A stretch of 64,000 nucleotides of DNA from Cognataquiflexum gelatinilyticum (GCF_024813435.1 NZ_JANAEZ010000007.1:210291-274290), one strand, 5' to 3'; positions 45,133 to 54,780 are shown, counted from the stretch's first letter. Numbers and translations are program-made. The notes: generated from the letters alone by a model not told the origin.

Positions 45133-46143
45133 ATGAAGCTTTCTTTCTTTGTCCGCGATTTAGTTCTCAAACATACTTTTACCATCGCCCACCAAAGCCG
45201 CGATGTGCAGGATACGATCATTGTCAAACTGGAAGACGGGGATTTTTATGGATTGGGAGAGACGACGACCAACCCTTTTTATGGGATGACGGCGGAGAAT
45301 ATCTGCAGCAAACTCGAAGAAAGCAGAAGCATTGTTGAAAATGGCAATTGGTCTTCTCCCGAAGAACTTTGGGAGATGGGCAAAGTTGTTTTCAAAGACA
45401 ATCCATTCGCTCAATGTGCTTTGGACTTGGCCGCTTGGGATTTTTTTACCAAGAAAAAAGGAAAGAAACTCTACGAGTATTTGGGTTTGGATCCTCAAAA
45501 TATTCCCCTTACTAATTTCACGATCGGGATTGATTCCTTAGAAAAAATGGTAGCCAAGATGAAAGAAGTCGATTGGCCGCTGTATAAGATCAAACTTGGA
45601 ACAGGGAATGACCTTGAAATCATCCGCGAACTGAGGAAGCATACCACTTCAAAATTCAGGATTGACGCCAACTGCGCTTGGACTGCGCAACAGGCGATTG
45701 CTTATTCGGAGGAACTCGCCCTACTCGGTGTCGAATTTATGGAGCAGCCTTTGGCAAAAGATGACCTCGAGGGCATGAAGGAAGTATTCAAATATTCCAA
45801 ACTCCCTGTGATGGCGGATGAAAGCTGCATCGTCGAATCAGACGTCAAAAAATGTTACGGACTTTTTCACGGGATCAATGTGAAGTTGGTGAAAGCCGGA
45901 GGAATCACCCCGGCCTTGAGGATGATCCACGAGGCCAAGTCATTGGGCATGAAAACAATGGTCGGCTGTATGACCGAATCATCGATTGGCATCACGGCCA
46001 TCGCCCATATTGCACCGCTGTTGGATTATGTGGACATGGATGGGGCGATGTTGCTCGCAGAGGACATTGCCAAAGGCGTGGCCATTACTCCCGATAGCGT
46101 GACTTTTCCTGCGGGAAATGGTATCGGAGCGGAGTTGGTTTGA
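45133..46143 (+). CDS. L-Ala-D/L-Glu (dipeptide) epimerase, enolase superfamily
   Basis: 336 residues. It is a muconate-lactonizing-type enolase with the acid/base Lys in YKIKLG (about residue 154), Asp/Glu metal ligands in FRIDANCAW (about 178), EQPLAKDDLEGM and MADESC, and the second Lys in VKLVKAGG (about 253). Family members of this pattern epimerise L-Ala-D-Glu from peptidoglycan to L-Ala-L-Glu for recycling. The divergent M14 peptidase and the M19 dipeptidase at 49122 fit that role. The gene after it, a beta-propeller lipoprotein, starts 45 bp later. Confidence 0.9.
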   Translation: MKLSFFVRDLVLKHTFTIAHQSRDVQDTIIVKLEDGDFYGLGETTTNPFYGMTAENICSKLEESRSIVENGNWSSPEELWEMGKVVFKDNPFAQCALDLAAWDFFTKKKGKKLYEYLGLDPQNIPLTNFTIGIDSLEKMVAKMKEVDWPLYKIKLGTGNDLEIIRELRKHTTSKFRIDANCAWTAQQAIAYSEELALLGVEFMEQPLAKDDLEGMKEVFKYSKLPVMADESCIVESDVKKCYGLFHGINVKLVKAGGITPALRMIHEAKSLGMKTMVGCMTESSIGITAIAHIAPLLDYVDMDGAMLLAEDIAKGVAITPDSVTFPAGNGIGAELV

Positions 46144-46188
46144 ATGATTTGCGATTTTGTTTCCAATAGAAAAGTTATAAATTTCGAA

Positions 46189-47340
46189 ATGAAGAAAATA
46201 GTTTTGTTTCCTGTATTTATTTTTATCTTGTTTGGATGTAAGTCTTCAAGTAATGAGTCCACAACTTCCAATTTAAAAACAATTACTCAAAATTTACCCA
46301 GTAGCACTTCGTCAGTTGACCTTACGAATTTTTTGGAAATTACCGAGGTAATAAAACTCAATACGACTGATTCGTCAATAATTGATTTTGTAAATAAGGT
46401 TCTTATCGATGAGGATTTGGTTTTTATTAAGGGAGGAAGTTCCGTCTTCAAGTTTGACAAGCAGGGGAACTTTCTGGGTAAACTTTCAAAAAAGGGAGGT
46501 GGGCCAGATGAATATACTAACCTAACAGATTTAATCATTTTGCCGGATCAAAAAAAAATTTGGGTATATGATTCCAATCAGCGGGCTAGCTTTCAATATA
46601 CCTATGACTTTGAATACGAGTTTGATTATGCCTTATCTTATCCACTTTTGGGATTGGAGCTACTTGAGAGTGGATTAGTTGGGACAGGTGGGTATTTGAA
46701 TGTTTTGGATAAATTTTCTGGTCTGCACTTTTTTGCAGGAAGTAACTTGTCAACAGGTTACGAATTTTCCAAAAGTGAATTGAACTTTAATCCGGAAAAA
46801 GCCAAATACCTGCATATCAACAGACATGATTTTTTTTCAAAAACCATTGGCGGAGTTAATTTTGTGAATTCTTTTAACGATACTATTTATAAAATCAGTC
46901 CAGACTTTAGTGTTGCACCGGAATTTTATATTGATTTTGGGAATAAGAAAGTTACAGAGGAGGAATTGGTAGGAAAGGATTATACTTCAATCGTCGATGT
47001 ATTTCAATATATCAACTCGTCAGAGAAATCATTCAATGTGGGTAATATTGTTAATCTGGAGAAAATACTCCTATACAATTTTTTCAATCAGGGACGTTCT
47101 TTTTTATCTCTCTTTGATAAAGGCTCGGATCAACTAAGTTCAGGCCAAAAAATCTTGTTTAGTTACCAAGATACAACTGTATTGGTTGATTTTTCAGAAG
47201 AGGTTTCATTTGGCAGTATCGGGAATAATCAAGGATATATGGTATTGCCTTCTGAATCAAGTGTTTTGGGGGATTCCCAATCTATTTTTAATGTCAAAGA
47301 TGGCGATAACCCTATAATTCTGATTTTTAAAGAAAAATAA
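46189..47340 (+). CDS. 6-bladed beta-propeller lipoprotein
   Basis: 383 residues from the ATG at 46189 (MKKIVLFPVFIFILFGCKSS), which gives a lipobox; an upstream in-frame ATG starts right after the epimerase stop. The protein matches the Bacteroidetes 6-bladed beta-propeller family (PF17170-like): FVNKVLIDEDLVFIKGGSSV, FKFDKQGNFLGKLSKKGGGP and DQKKIWVYDSNQ. These lipoproteins are very numerous in Bacteroidetes and mostly uncharacterised. Base composition is more AT-rich than the epimerase gene upstream. Confidence 0.83.
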   Translation: MKKIVLFPVFIFILFGCKSSSNESTTSNLKTITQNLPSSTSSVDLTNFLEITEVIKLNTTDSSIIDFVNKVLIDEDLVFIKGGSSVFKFDKQGNFLGKLSKKGGGPDEYTNLTDLIILPDQKKIWVYDSNQRASFQYTYDFEYEFDYALSYPLLGLELLESGLVGTGGYLNVLDKFSGLHFFAGSNLSTGYEFSKSELNFNPEKAKYLHINRHDFFSKTIGGVNFVNSFNDTIYKISPDFSVAPEFYIDFGNKKVTEEELVGKDYTSIVDVFQYINSSEKSFNVGNIVNLEKILLYNFFNQGRSFLSLFDKGSDQLSSGQKILFSYQDTTVLVDFSEEVSFGSIGNNQGYMVLPSESSVLGDSQSIFNVKDGDNPIILIFKEK

Positions 47341-47380
47341 ACTCATTTTTTCAATCAGAACTATCTTACTCTGTCGCTTT

Positions 47381-47443
47381 CGTCAGTGTCTTCACTGACG
47401 TCTTCATTTAACCGAAAATTGAAGTGAGTGAAGACACTCACTT
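47381..47443. repeat. Paired palindromic repeat, copy A
   Basis: Two short palindromes: CGTCAGTG-TCTT-CACTGACG at 47381-47400, and AAGTGAGTG-AAGA-CACTCACTT at 47422-47443, joined by a spacer ending ACCGAAAA. The loop TCTT of the first is the complement of the loop AAGA of the second. Copy B is at 49013-49096 in the same orientation; the pair flanks the LRR gene. Confidence 0.75.
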
Positions 47444-47610
47444 TGGCCAAAATTATTGGCTTGAATTTTAAAGAATCGCAATTTTTTCTTCAATCAATCC
47501 AAAAGTGGAACTGGATAAGGACACTCAATTGGTATGGAGAATTGGTTTGAACATTTAAAAAATTGATGACAGATTTTATAACCCATTTTTTTAGATTAAA
47601 AATTTACTAA

Positions 47611-48888
47611 TTAATTACAAGATTCATATCTGATGGGAACATTAACAAGCGACCTGATCCTTTTTATTTCTTCACAATCAAAGTTGTTGTTCTCAAGAAC
47701 CAATGTTCCTAATTTTTGAAGATTTTTGATGGATTCAGGTAAGGTGGTCAATTTGTTATTTGAAACATAAAGTGTACTAAGATTTGATAGATCACCGATT
47801 TTTGGATTGAGTTCTTTTAGACCAATATTATTCATCGAAAGGATTTGCAAATTCTTATTTTCAAAGATATGGTCTTCCAATTGGAGTCCCTGGATATCAT
47901 TTAGCCATAGCTGCCACAAACGGGGTATTGAACTCAGATCGGGTAATTTTTTTAATCTACTTCCCGAAAGGTTAATAATTATTAATTCTTTATTTGTCGA
48001 GAATGTTTGAGGAATTTCTGCGATTGGATTGTATGCCAATTCAATTATGTTTAGGGATCTGGAATCCTTGATGCCAACGGGAAATAGTGAGAGGTTATTA
48101 TAATTTAAAGAGATAATAAACAATTTGGGGAGCTGGCTTAGGTCTGCTCCAAATTCAGTCAGGTTATTCGTTGATAAATCCAAGCGCTCTAGTGATTCCA
48201 TTCCTGATAAATCAATGGGAAATGACGTGATTGAATTTCCCCTAAAACTGACATCTTTCAGGTTCTTTAACAATCCAAATTCTTTTGGTATAGATTCCAA
48301 TTTACATTTGTTAATTGTTAGCAGTTCAAGGTTTACCAGCCCACCAATTTGGGAAGGTAAACTTTCAATATTTGACTTAAGTATTCTCAATTCCCGCAGT
48401 GCTTTCAAATTTCCAATGCTTTGAGGAAATCCAACCAAATTTGAGTCATGAATTTCAAGTTTGGCGAGGGTTGAAAGATTTCCCAAACTTTCTGGGAAAT
48501 GCTGAAAGACTCCGCCATAAATTATCAGCGTGTGCAACTTGGAAAGGTTTCCAATACTTTCAGGAATTTCTATTAAAGAATTTTCGGTTGTTATTGCAAG
48601 TGTTTGAAGGTTTCGCAATTCACCAATCGACTCCGGCAACTTTGTCAAATTCGGCAGTACGATCCATAAACCCTCCAGATTTTCCATTTTCCCGATCTCC
48701 TCAGGTAAAGTAGTGAGGTCACCCTCATTTTCTACATAGATTGCTAATTGTCTTGCGGACTTAGGATTTTTCAATGCTTCTTCCAAAGAATGGAAAACTT
48801 TAAGCTCCAAGGGGGATTCAATCGGGTCTTCTATTTGATTACAAGCGAGGAGAAAAATGACTGGAATAATTCTAAAGAATTTCTTCAT
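47611..48888 (-). CDS. Leucine-rich-repeat lipoprotein
   Basis: 425 residues with a signal and lipobox (IIPVIFLLACNQIED). From about residue 55 to the end it is made of leucine-rich repeats, about 15 units of 23 residues such as LPESIGELRNLQTLAI, IPESIGNLSKLHTLIIYG and LPSQIGGLVNLELLTI, the plant-type LxxLP pattern. It should be a surface-exposed horseshoe for protein binding; the ligand is unknown. It lies alone between two copies of a palindromic repeat and has no functional neighbour. Confidence 0.9.
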   Translation of the reverse strand: MKKFFRIIPVIFLLACNQIEDPIESPLELKVFHSLEEALKNPKSARQLAIYVENEGDLTTLPEEIGKMENLEGLWIVLPNLTKLPESIGELRNLQTLAITTENSLIEIPESIGNLSKLHTLIIYGGVFQHFPESLGNLSTLAKLEIHDSNLVGFPQSIGNLKALRELRILKSNIESLPSQIGGLVNLELLTINKCKLESIPKEFGLLKNLKDVSFRGNSITSFPIDLSGMESLERLDLSTNNLTEFGADLSQLPKLFIISLNYNNLSLFPVGIKDSRSLNIIELAYNPIAEIPQTFSTNKELIIINLSGSRLKKLPDLSSIPRLWQLWLNDIQGLQLEDHIFENKNLQILSMNNIGLKELNPKIGDLSNLSTLYVSNNKLTTLPESIKNLQKLGTLVLENNNFDCEEIKRIRSLVNVPIRYESCN

Positions 48889-49012
48889 AGTAAAAATATT
48901 AAGGATTCCTCTTTATAGTAAAAATACTTTTTAAGTTGATAAAACCAAAACTTAAACAACCCAAAGGATAAAATTTTATAAATGTCAATCTGTCAATAAC
49001 ATCTGTTGCCGT

Positions 49013-49096
49013 CGTCAGTGTCTTCACTGACGGCCTCCACAATTCAACCTCAACCTTTATCCAACCGAAAATGGAAGTGAGTGAGGACACTCACTT
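49013..49096. repeat. Paired palindromic repeat, copy B
   Basis: CGTCAGTG-TCTT-CACTGACG at 49013-49032 is identical to copy A, and AAGTGAGTG-AGGA-CACTCACTT at 49075-49096 differs only in one loop base. The spacer is longer but also ends CCGAAAATGG. Confidence 0.75.
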
Positions 49097-49121
49097 TTGC
49101 CTAAAGAATTCGCTTGGGTCT

Positions 49122-50108
49122 TTAAACAATGGTTTTAAAAAACCGCTGACAGTTTTTGTAAGCTAATTTTTCCAGTTGCTTCTGTGGAAGGAGATCCGAA
49201 AGTTCATCCAAAAAAGAAGGATATTTGGAGGCGTCCTCTACCAATGGAAAATAAAACGGGTGGCGCTTTTTATCGGGGAAATCCTTGGTATAAAAGAAAT
49301 CTGCACCGAAACAAAGACTATCTTCCCCTCCGATTTCGATTGCGTGAAGGATATGGTCGATGATCGTTTCGGGATTTTTATCATCCAAAAATGCCCTCAG
49401 GAAGTTGATGCCGATGATTCCATTCCGCCTGATTACCTCTTGGGCAAATTCATCCGTAAGGTTCCTCTTATGTTTCCAAATGCTCCGCATATTGGAATGG
49501 CTTGCGATAACAGGGATGTGAAGTTTGTTGGTATCGATGTGCTTCAGGATTCCTTCCGCCAATAAATCAGAAGTATGCGACAGGTCGATTGCGATTTTCC
49601 TTCCTGAGATATAATCCAAAATCTTCTTTCCGTCATCTTTCAGGCCGATGCCTTCGGTGTAATTGCCACCGCCAAACCTGTTTTCAGTATGGTGGGTCAG
49701 GCTGATATAGGCGATTCTGGAAGTCAGTGTAATCAGGTTTTCCAATTGGTCAAAAGCTGATGTAATCGGTGCTTTCTCATCTGCCAAGCCTGCGGCATTT
49801 TCCACCGCTGCGATCAGACCGATTTTACTGTCCAGATCCATCCTTTCCAAATAACCTTTGTCCACCTGAGAAACGTCCTTTGCGAAATCTTTGAGCATCA
49901 TCCTATACTTTTCTGCTTGGCGGGTAGCGGATTCCATGCTTCCTGTAGCGACATCAGTATAGATGGCACAGACCTGCATTTTGACATTTCCTTTTTTCAA
50001 CAAAGGCAGCGCACAGGCAATGTCGCTGGATTTGTCAGGAGCTGCATTTGGGATTTTGGCCAGGTAGGATAGGATGTCGCAATGGGTATCGATGATGGGA
50101 AGATTCAT
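49122..50108 (-). CDS. Membrane dipeptidase, M19 (renal dipeptidase) family
   Basis: 328 residues. The TIM-barrel zinc enzyme is shown by DTHCDILSYLA at the N-terminus (His and Asp ligands), Glu in LIAAVENAAGLADE (about residue 117), and His in PVIASHSNMRSIWKHKRN (about 215). It cleaves dipeptides, including those with D-residues. There is no signal peptide, so it is cytoplasmic here, fitting recycling of imported murein peptides. The neighbour at 50233 is divergent. Confidence 0.92.
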   Translation of the reverse strand: MNLPIIDTHCDILSYLAKIPNAAPDKSSDIACALPLLKKGNVKMQVCAIYTDVATGSMESATRQAEKYRMMLKDFAKDVSQVDKGYLERMDLDSKIGLIAAVENAAGLADEKAPITSAFDQLENLITLTSRIAYISLTHHTENRFGGGNYTEGIGLKDDGKKILDYISGRKIAIDLSHTSDLLAEGILKHIDTNKLHIPVIASHSNMRSIWKHKRNLTDEFAQEVIRRNGIIGINFLRAFLDDKNPETIIDHILHAIEIGGEDSLCFGADFFYTKDFPDKKRHPFYFPLVEDASKYPSFLDELSDLLPQKQLEKLAYKNCQRFFKTIV

Positions 50109-50232
50109 AAATCAAATGGATTGAACCTCAAAGTAAGGCATAAAATGAGAGTTTTTTTATACTTTTAAAATTCATTGCAGATGAAAACCTAAGTCAGTCA
50201 TCTATTGTTTTTTTCTTTAAACCAATAAAAAA

Positions 50233-50745
50233 ATGTCCATTTCCAAACCTATCAATTTTCAAAAGTGGATCGAAGAAAACCGTCACCTGCTCAAGCCGCC
50301 TATCGGAAATCAGGTTATCTATCAAGGAAATGATGATTTTATCGTCATGGTCGTCGGTGGACCCAATTCCCGAAAAGACTTCCACTATGATGAAGGAGAA
50401 GAATTTTTTTATCAGATCGAAGGGGATATCACCTTGAAAGTCGTGGACGAAGGCGAGGTAAAAGAGGTGCAGATCAAAGAAGGTGAAATGTTCCTCCTCC
50501 CTGCTAGGATGCCACATTCACCAAGAAGACCTGCGAATACGATCGGGTTGGTTTTTGAGCGGTACCGCAGAGCGGGCGAAAAAGACGGATTTATCTGGCA
50601 CTGCGAAAATTGTGGCAACAAGCTCTACGAGGAATATGCCGAAATCACCGATATCGTCAACCAACTTCCACCGATCATGGAGCGGTTTTGGAATAATCCT
50701 GAAAATACGACTTGTAAGGAATGTGGGACGGAGATGCAAAAATAA
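50233..50745 (+). CDS. nbaC: 3-hydroxyanthranilate 3,4-dioxygenase
   Basis: 170 residues, the bacterial length. The cupin iron site is complete: His and Glu in FHYDEGEEFFYQIEGD and His in MPHSPRRPANT (about residue 94-104). A C-terminal rubredoxin-like metal site follows, with CENCG (about 126-130) and CKECG (about 159-163). The enzyme opens 3-hydroxyanthranilate to a semialdehyde that cyclises to quinolinate, the next step after kynU and kmo at 14-16.7 kb. It is not linked to them, so the pathway is split. Confidence 0.96.
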   Translation: MSISKPINFQKWIEENRHLLKPPIGNQVIYQGNDDFIVMVVGGPNSRKDFHYDEGEEFFYQIEGDITLKVVDEGEVKEVQIKEGEMFLLPARMPHSPRRPANTIGLVFERYRRAGEKDGFIWHCENCGNKLYEEYAEITDIVNQLPPIMERFWNNPENTTCKECGTEMQK

Positions 50746-50782
50746 TTGACCCAATTTCTAAATTCATGGTGAAAGGTACATC

Positions 50783-51283
50783 CTAAAAATTCAATTCTCC
50801 CCTTTCATTGTCTTTGTATAAAATCAGGCTTTTAGGACTTTTTTCCAGATAAAAATTGATGATATTTTGTTGGCTTTCAAAATTGGAAATCAGGACTTCA
50901 TTTTTTATTTCTACTTTTTTGGGCAAAGGGATATTGGTTGATTCCAAATAAAACCAAGCCGCTTCCTCCTCTATTTCATAACCCAAATAAGTGAGGCTGG
51001 CTTTTTGGCCATTGACCTTGATTTCGTTTTTTTCCAAAAGATAAACTTGTACTATTTTCTCCAGGTCAGCTTTATTTTTTGGATTCAGGAAATCCACTTT
51101 GGTATTGAATTTTTCTCCCAAAGCAGTTTCCAAATCATCCCAAAAAATCTTTTGGGCAATTTCAAGACTTTGGTTGGTAGGATTATAGCGGATTTCGGTC
51201 AGGCTGATATAGAAAGGATGAAATAAAGCCTTCCATCCTAAAAAGAATATGAATATGTAATTGAATTGCATTTGGGTCACCAT
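50783..51283 (-). CDS. DUF6702 family protein
   Basis: 166 residues. After a short hydrophobic N-terminus (FNYIFIFFLGWKALF) it has HPFYISLTEIRYN, the typical start of the DUF6702 family, and QSLEIAQKIFWDDLETALGE. The protein is likely exported or anchored. In Bacteroidetes the family is often found beside HupE/UreJ proteins and M1 metallopeptidases, as it is here, so it may assist a metal-related or envelope process. The family's function is not known. Confidence 0.78.
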   Translation of the reverse strand: MVTQMQFNYIFIFFLGWKALFHPFYISLTEIRYNPTNQSLEIAQKIFWDDLETALGEKFNTKVDFLNPKNKADLEKIVQVYLLEKNEIKVNGQKASLTYLGYEIEEEAAWFYLESTNIPLPKKVEIKNEVLISNFESQQNIINFYLEKSPKSLILYKDNERGELNF

Positions 51284-51360
51284 ATTTTATTTTCTTTGCA
51301 AATTAGACAGAAATCAAATAGTCTTGTGCGCCTTTTGGCCACAAAAATCAAAAAACGCAA

Positions 51361-51942
51361 ATGGGACAGTTTCAGCTGTATTTTCAATTAGGAATTCAAC
51401 ATATATTAGACATAAAAGGATTTGACCATATTCTCTTCGTGGTGGCGCTCTGTGCGATCTACGTGACTAGGGATTGGAAAAAAATCCTGATTTTGGTTAC
51501 CTCATTTACCATCGGACATTCAATTACTTTGGCTTTGGCGACTTTAAAATTGGTAAAAGTCAATTCCGATTGGATCGAATTTCTGATTCCGGTTACCATT
51601 GCGGTGACAGCCGTGAGCAATATTTTCAGCCCAAAACCGAGTTCAGGTCGAGGCATTCAGATCAATTATGTCTTCGCGCTTTTCTTCGGACTGATTCACG
51701 GACTTGGTTTTTCCAATTACCTCAGGTCACTGTTGGGGAAAGAAGCATCGATTTTCCAACCGCTGTTAGCGTTTAACCTAGGTCTAGAAGTCGGTCAATT
51801 GGTTATTGTGACCATCACCGTGGTAGTGGCAGGATTGCTTGTTGGTATTGTCGGCGTAAACAGAAAAGATTGGGCATTGGTTATCTCTTCCATAGTTTTG
51901 GGGATGGCGATCATGATGATGATTGACACCAAGTTTTGGTAA
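51361..51942 (+). CDS. HupE/UreJ family membrane protein
   Basis: 193 residues with about six hydrophobic helices. The family motifs GIQHILDIKGFDHILFVVAL near the N-terminus (HxxxGxDH) and FGLIHGLGFSNYLRSLL in the middle carry the His and Asp residues thought to bind nickel or another metal. No urease or hydrogenase is nearby, so the link here is more likely with the DUF6702 and M1 genes next to it. It diverges from DUF6702 by 77 bp. Confidence 0.88.
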   Translation: MGQFQLYFQLGIQHILDIKGFDHILFVVALCAIYVTRDWKKILILVTSFTIGHSITLALATLKLVKVNSDWIEFLIPVTIAVTAVSNIFSPKPSSGRGIQINYVFALFFGLIHGLGFSNYLRSLLGKEASIFQPLLAFNLGLEVGQLVIVTITVVVAGLLVGIVGVNRKDWALVISSIVLGMAIMMMIDTKFW

Positions 51943-52068
51943 CCAAAATAAAATTTGCCTTTGGTAAAAATTTAAATTGAGCATTCACAAAAAAAGTATT
52001 AATTGAGTTTTGGATAGTAAAAGCCCATTTATTACAAGTTCAACCCGCTTTAGAATAATTACCATAAT

Positions 52069-54408
52069 ATGAAAAGAATCTTATCAGCAGCAATTATTGC
52101 TTTTAGCTTAATGCTCTCGCTGCCTGCTTTGGCACAATGGTCAGAGCAAAACCATGCAGAGCGATTTGAGCAACTCGGGCCCATGCTTCGCAGCCCAAAT
52201 GTGTACCGCACTGCATCAGGTGCTCCCGGACACCAATATTGGCAACAAAAAGCCGATCACGAAATCCAAGTGGAACTGAATGACGAAAACCAATCCATCA
52301 AAGGTTGGCAGAAAGTCACGTACTACAACAATTCCCCTGACCCTCTGAAATACCTTTGGATCCAACTCGACCAAAACGAAAGGGCGAAAGATTCCAACAC
52401 TCCGAAAATTGCCCAAAGCAATATCAATGACAGGATGAACCTCCGTCAATTAGAAGGGATTCTTTGGCATGACCTGGATTTGGGTTATAAAATCCTATCT
52501 GTGAAAGACCTTTCAGGAAAAGACATTCCGATCACCATCGTCAAGACAATGATGCGTGTTGATTTGCCACAGCCCTTGATGCCCGGTCAGAAGACAGAAT
52601 TTACCATGGATTGGACATTTAATATCCATGACAGGATGAGCTTCATCGGCGGACGTCCGGGATATGAGTATTTTGAAAAAGACGGAAACTACCTCTACAC
52701 CATGGCGGAATGGTTTCCAAGAATGGCTGTTTACTCAGATTTCCAGGGATGGCAACATAAGCAATTCGTCGGAAGAGGGGAATTTGCTTTGACATTCGGA
52801 GATTACAAAGTGAAGATCACCGTTCCTGCTGACCACATGGTAGGTTCTACAGGGGTTTTGCAAAATGCGGACAAAGTACTCAGCGCAACAGAACTCGACC
52901 GTTGGAAGGCTGCACAGAAGACTTTTGATACCCCTGTGGTCATCCGTACCCAAGCAGAAGCCGAAAAATTAGAAAAGACCAAAGCCAAGGACAAAAAGAC
53001 CTGGGAATTCCATGCTGAGAACGTGAGGGATTTTGCTTGGACTTCTTCACGCAAATTCATTTGGGATGCCATGGCTGTGAAGCAAGGCGGCAATGAAGTA
53101 ATGGCCATGTCTTACTATGCCAAAGAAGCCAATCCGCTTTGGGGACAGTATTCCACCAAAGTAGTTGCCCATACTTTGAAGTCTTATTCTTCCAGAACTT
53201 TCGATTATCCATACCCTGTGGCAATCTCCGTGGAGGCGACCAACGGTATGGAATACCCAATGATCTGTTTCAATTATGGACGTCCCGATGCGGACGGCAC
53301 CTATTCCGATGCAGTCAAATACGGCATGATTTCCGTGATCATCCACGAAGTGGGACACAATTACTTCCCGATGATCGTCAACTCAGACGAAAGACAATGG
53401 TCTTGGATGGATGAGGGTTTGAATACTTTCATGCAGTTCCTAGCCGAACAGGAGTGGGACAGAGACTATCCATCAAGAAGAGGTCCTGCCCACAAAATTG
53501 CTCCTTACATGGCAAGCGAGAAAAGCACCCTCGAGCCGATCATGACCAACTCAGAAAACATCATCCAATTTGGACCAAATGCGTACGCAAAACCTGCGAC
53601 GGCATTGAACATTCTGAGAGAAACCATTATGGGCCGCGAGCTTTTTGACTTTGCTTATCAGGAGTATGCGACACGTTGGATGTTCAAGCACCCGACTCCG
53701 GATGATTTCTTCAGGACAATGGAAGATGCCTCAGGAGTGGATTTGGATTGGTTTTGGAGAGGTTGGTTCTATGGCACTGAGCCGGTTGACATTTCCTTGG
53801 AAACAGTAAACTGGTACAAACTCGACAATAGAACTCCTGCTGAGAAAAAAGCAGACCAAAAGAAGGAATTTGACAGAGAGGAAACTTACATCAGCAAAGA
53901 ATACAACCAAAAAGACATTCCCCAAACTGTGGTGGAAGCTGATCCAAGTGCCAAAGACTTTTACAATTCATACAATCCTTTTTCTGTAACTCCTGAAGAT
54001 GAAAAGGCTTACAAAGATTTTATGGCAAGCCTCAATCCAAAGGAAAAAGAGCTGATCAACTCTGGGATGAATTTCTACGAAATGAAATTCAAGAATGTGG
54101 GTGGATTGGTGATGCCTTTGATCATCCAATTCAATTATGCAGACGGAACTTCTGAAGTGGAAAGAATCCCTGCAGAAATCTGGAGACTGAATGAATCAGA
54201 TGTAAGCAAGGTTTTTGCCAAGAAAAAAGAGGTGAAAAGCATCGTCCTCGATCCATACCGCGAGACTGCTGACATCGACGAATCCAACAATGCCTGGCCA
54301 AGACAATACACCCCAAGCAGGTTTGAGATGTTCAAAGGAGGAGGAAGAGTGAGAGGCGCTTCTGCCGGAGATAATCCTATGAAGAAAGCGGCTGCAGCGA
54401 AGAAGTGA
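52069..54408 (+). CDS. Secreted M1 family zinc metallopeptidase
   Basis: 779 residues with a signal peptide (MKRILSAAIIAFSLMLSLPALAQ). The zinc site is HEVGHN (about residue 425-430) with the third ligand Glu in WSWMDEGLNTFMQ, and the upstream GMEYPM corresponds to the exopeptidase GxMEN motif, altered. The N-terminal beta domain includes WQKVTYYNNSPDPLKYLWIQL. The C-terminal 150 residues are Lys/Asp-rich and end with an Ala/Lys tail. It cleaves N-terminal residues from peptides in the envelope. It is 126 bp from the HupE/UreJ gene. Confidence 0.93.
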   Translation: MKRILSAAIIAFSLMLSLPALAQWSEQNHAERFEQLGPMLRSPNVYRTASGAPGHQYWQQKADHEIQVELNDENQSIKGWQKVTYYNNSPDPLKYLWIQLDQNERAKDSNTPKIAQSNINDRMNLRQLEGILWHDLDLGYKILSVKDLSGKDIPITIVKTMMRVDLPQPLMPGQKTEFTMDWTFNIHDRMSFIGGRPGYEYFEKDGNYLYTMAEWFPRMAVYSDFQGWQHKQFVGRGEFALTFGDYKVKITVPADHMVGSTGVLQNADKVLSATELDRWKAAQKTFDTPVVIRTQAEAEKLEKTKAKDKKTWEFHAENVRDFAWTSSRKFIWDAMAVKQGGNEVMAMSYYAKEANPLWGQYSTKVVAHTLKSYSSRTFDYPYPVAISVEATNGMEYPMICFNYGRPDADGTYSDAVKYGMISVIIHEVGHNYFPMIVNSDERQWSWMDEGLNTFMQFLAEQEWDRDYPSRRGPAHKIAPYMASEKSTLEPIMTNSENIIQFGPNAYAKPATALNILRETIMGRELFDFAYQEYATRWMFKHPTPDDFFRTMEDASGVDLDWFWRGWFYGTEPVDISLETVNWYKLDNRTPAEKKADQKKEFDREETYISKEYNQKDIPQTVVEADPSAKDFYNSYNPFSVTPEDEKAYKDFMASLNPKEKELINSGMNFYEMKFKNVGGLVMPLIIQFNYADGTSEVERIPAEIWRLNESDVSKVFAKKKEVKSIVLDPYRETADIDESNNAWPRQYTPSRFEMFKGGGRVRGASAGDNPMKKAAAAKK

Positions 54409-54607
54409 TCAGCGGGCAGTATTCAGTAGGCAGTCTCAGTACGCATTTTTCGGGATTAATTAACGTCATCCTGAAGGCGGCACAACCTGTCCCGTTCTTC
54501 GGGAACCGAAGGATCTCAAAAGTAAGTACTCAGTTGACAAAAAAAGAAAAATGAAAGGGAAGCAGGTATTCAATCTGCTTCCTTTTTTGTTGGTTGATAA
54601 TCCCGCT
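54409..54607. other. Spacer with degenerate repeats and terminator after the M1 gene
   Basis: Three things are seen. First, a degenerate GGCAGTATTCAGTAGGCAGTC run at about 54413-54435. Second, CGTCATCCTGAAGGCGGCAC followed by a small CCCGTTCTTCGGGAACCG hairpin and GAAGGATCTC (about 54465-54517), a widespread kind of Bacteroidetes intergenic repeat. Third, a strong terminator hairpin AAAGGGAAGCAG / CTGCTTCCTTT at 54554-54586 with a T-run, which should end the M1 transcript. Confidence 0.65.
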
Positions 54608-54780
54608 ATGGGCGTAAAGTGGCGATGGCGCTGGGTGTATATTGCATCTACACCTTTTTATTTAGTAGAATTTGCAATTCATTTTACCAAGAATTAACTT
54701 TCGTTTGGGTGTTTGGTTGAATAACCCAATTACAAATTGTAAAAGATTAAAGGCTGAGATTTAAAATTACACTAGGTCCA
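54608..54780. repeat. Diverged direct repeat R1, upstream of orphan gene
   Basis: About 170 bp that can be aligned by eye with R2 at 55755-55930: both start TGGGCG-AAG-TTGGCG, both contain AATTCATTTTACC-AGAATTA-CTTTC, and both have AACCCAATT-CAA and AAATTACAC. After R1 a short direct repeat AGACGTTTGAC occurs twice (54786-54796 and 54859-54869). Confidence 0.65.
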
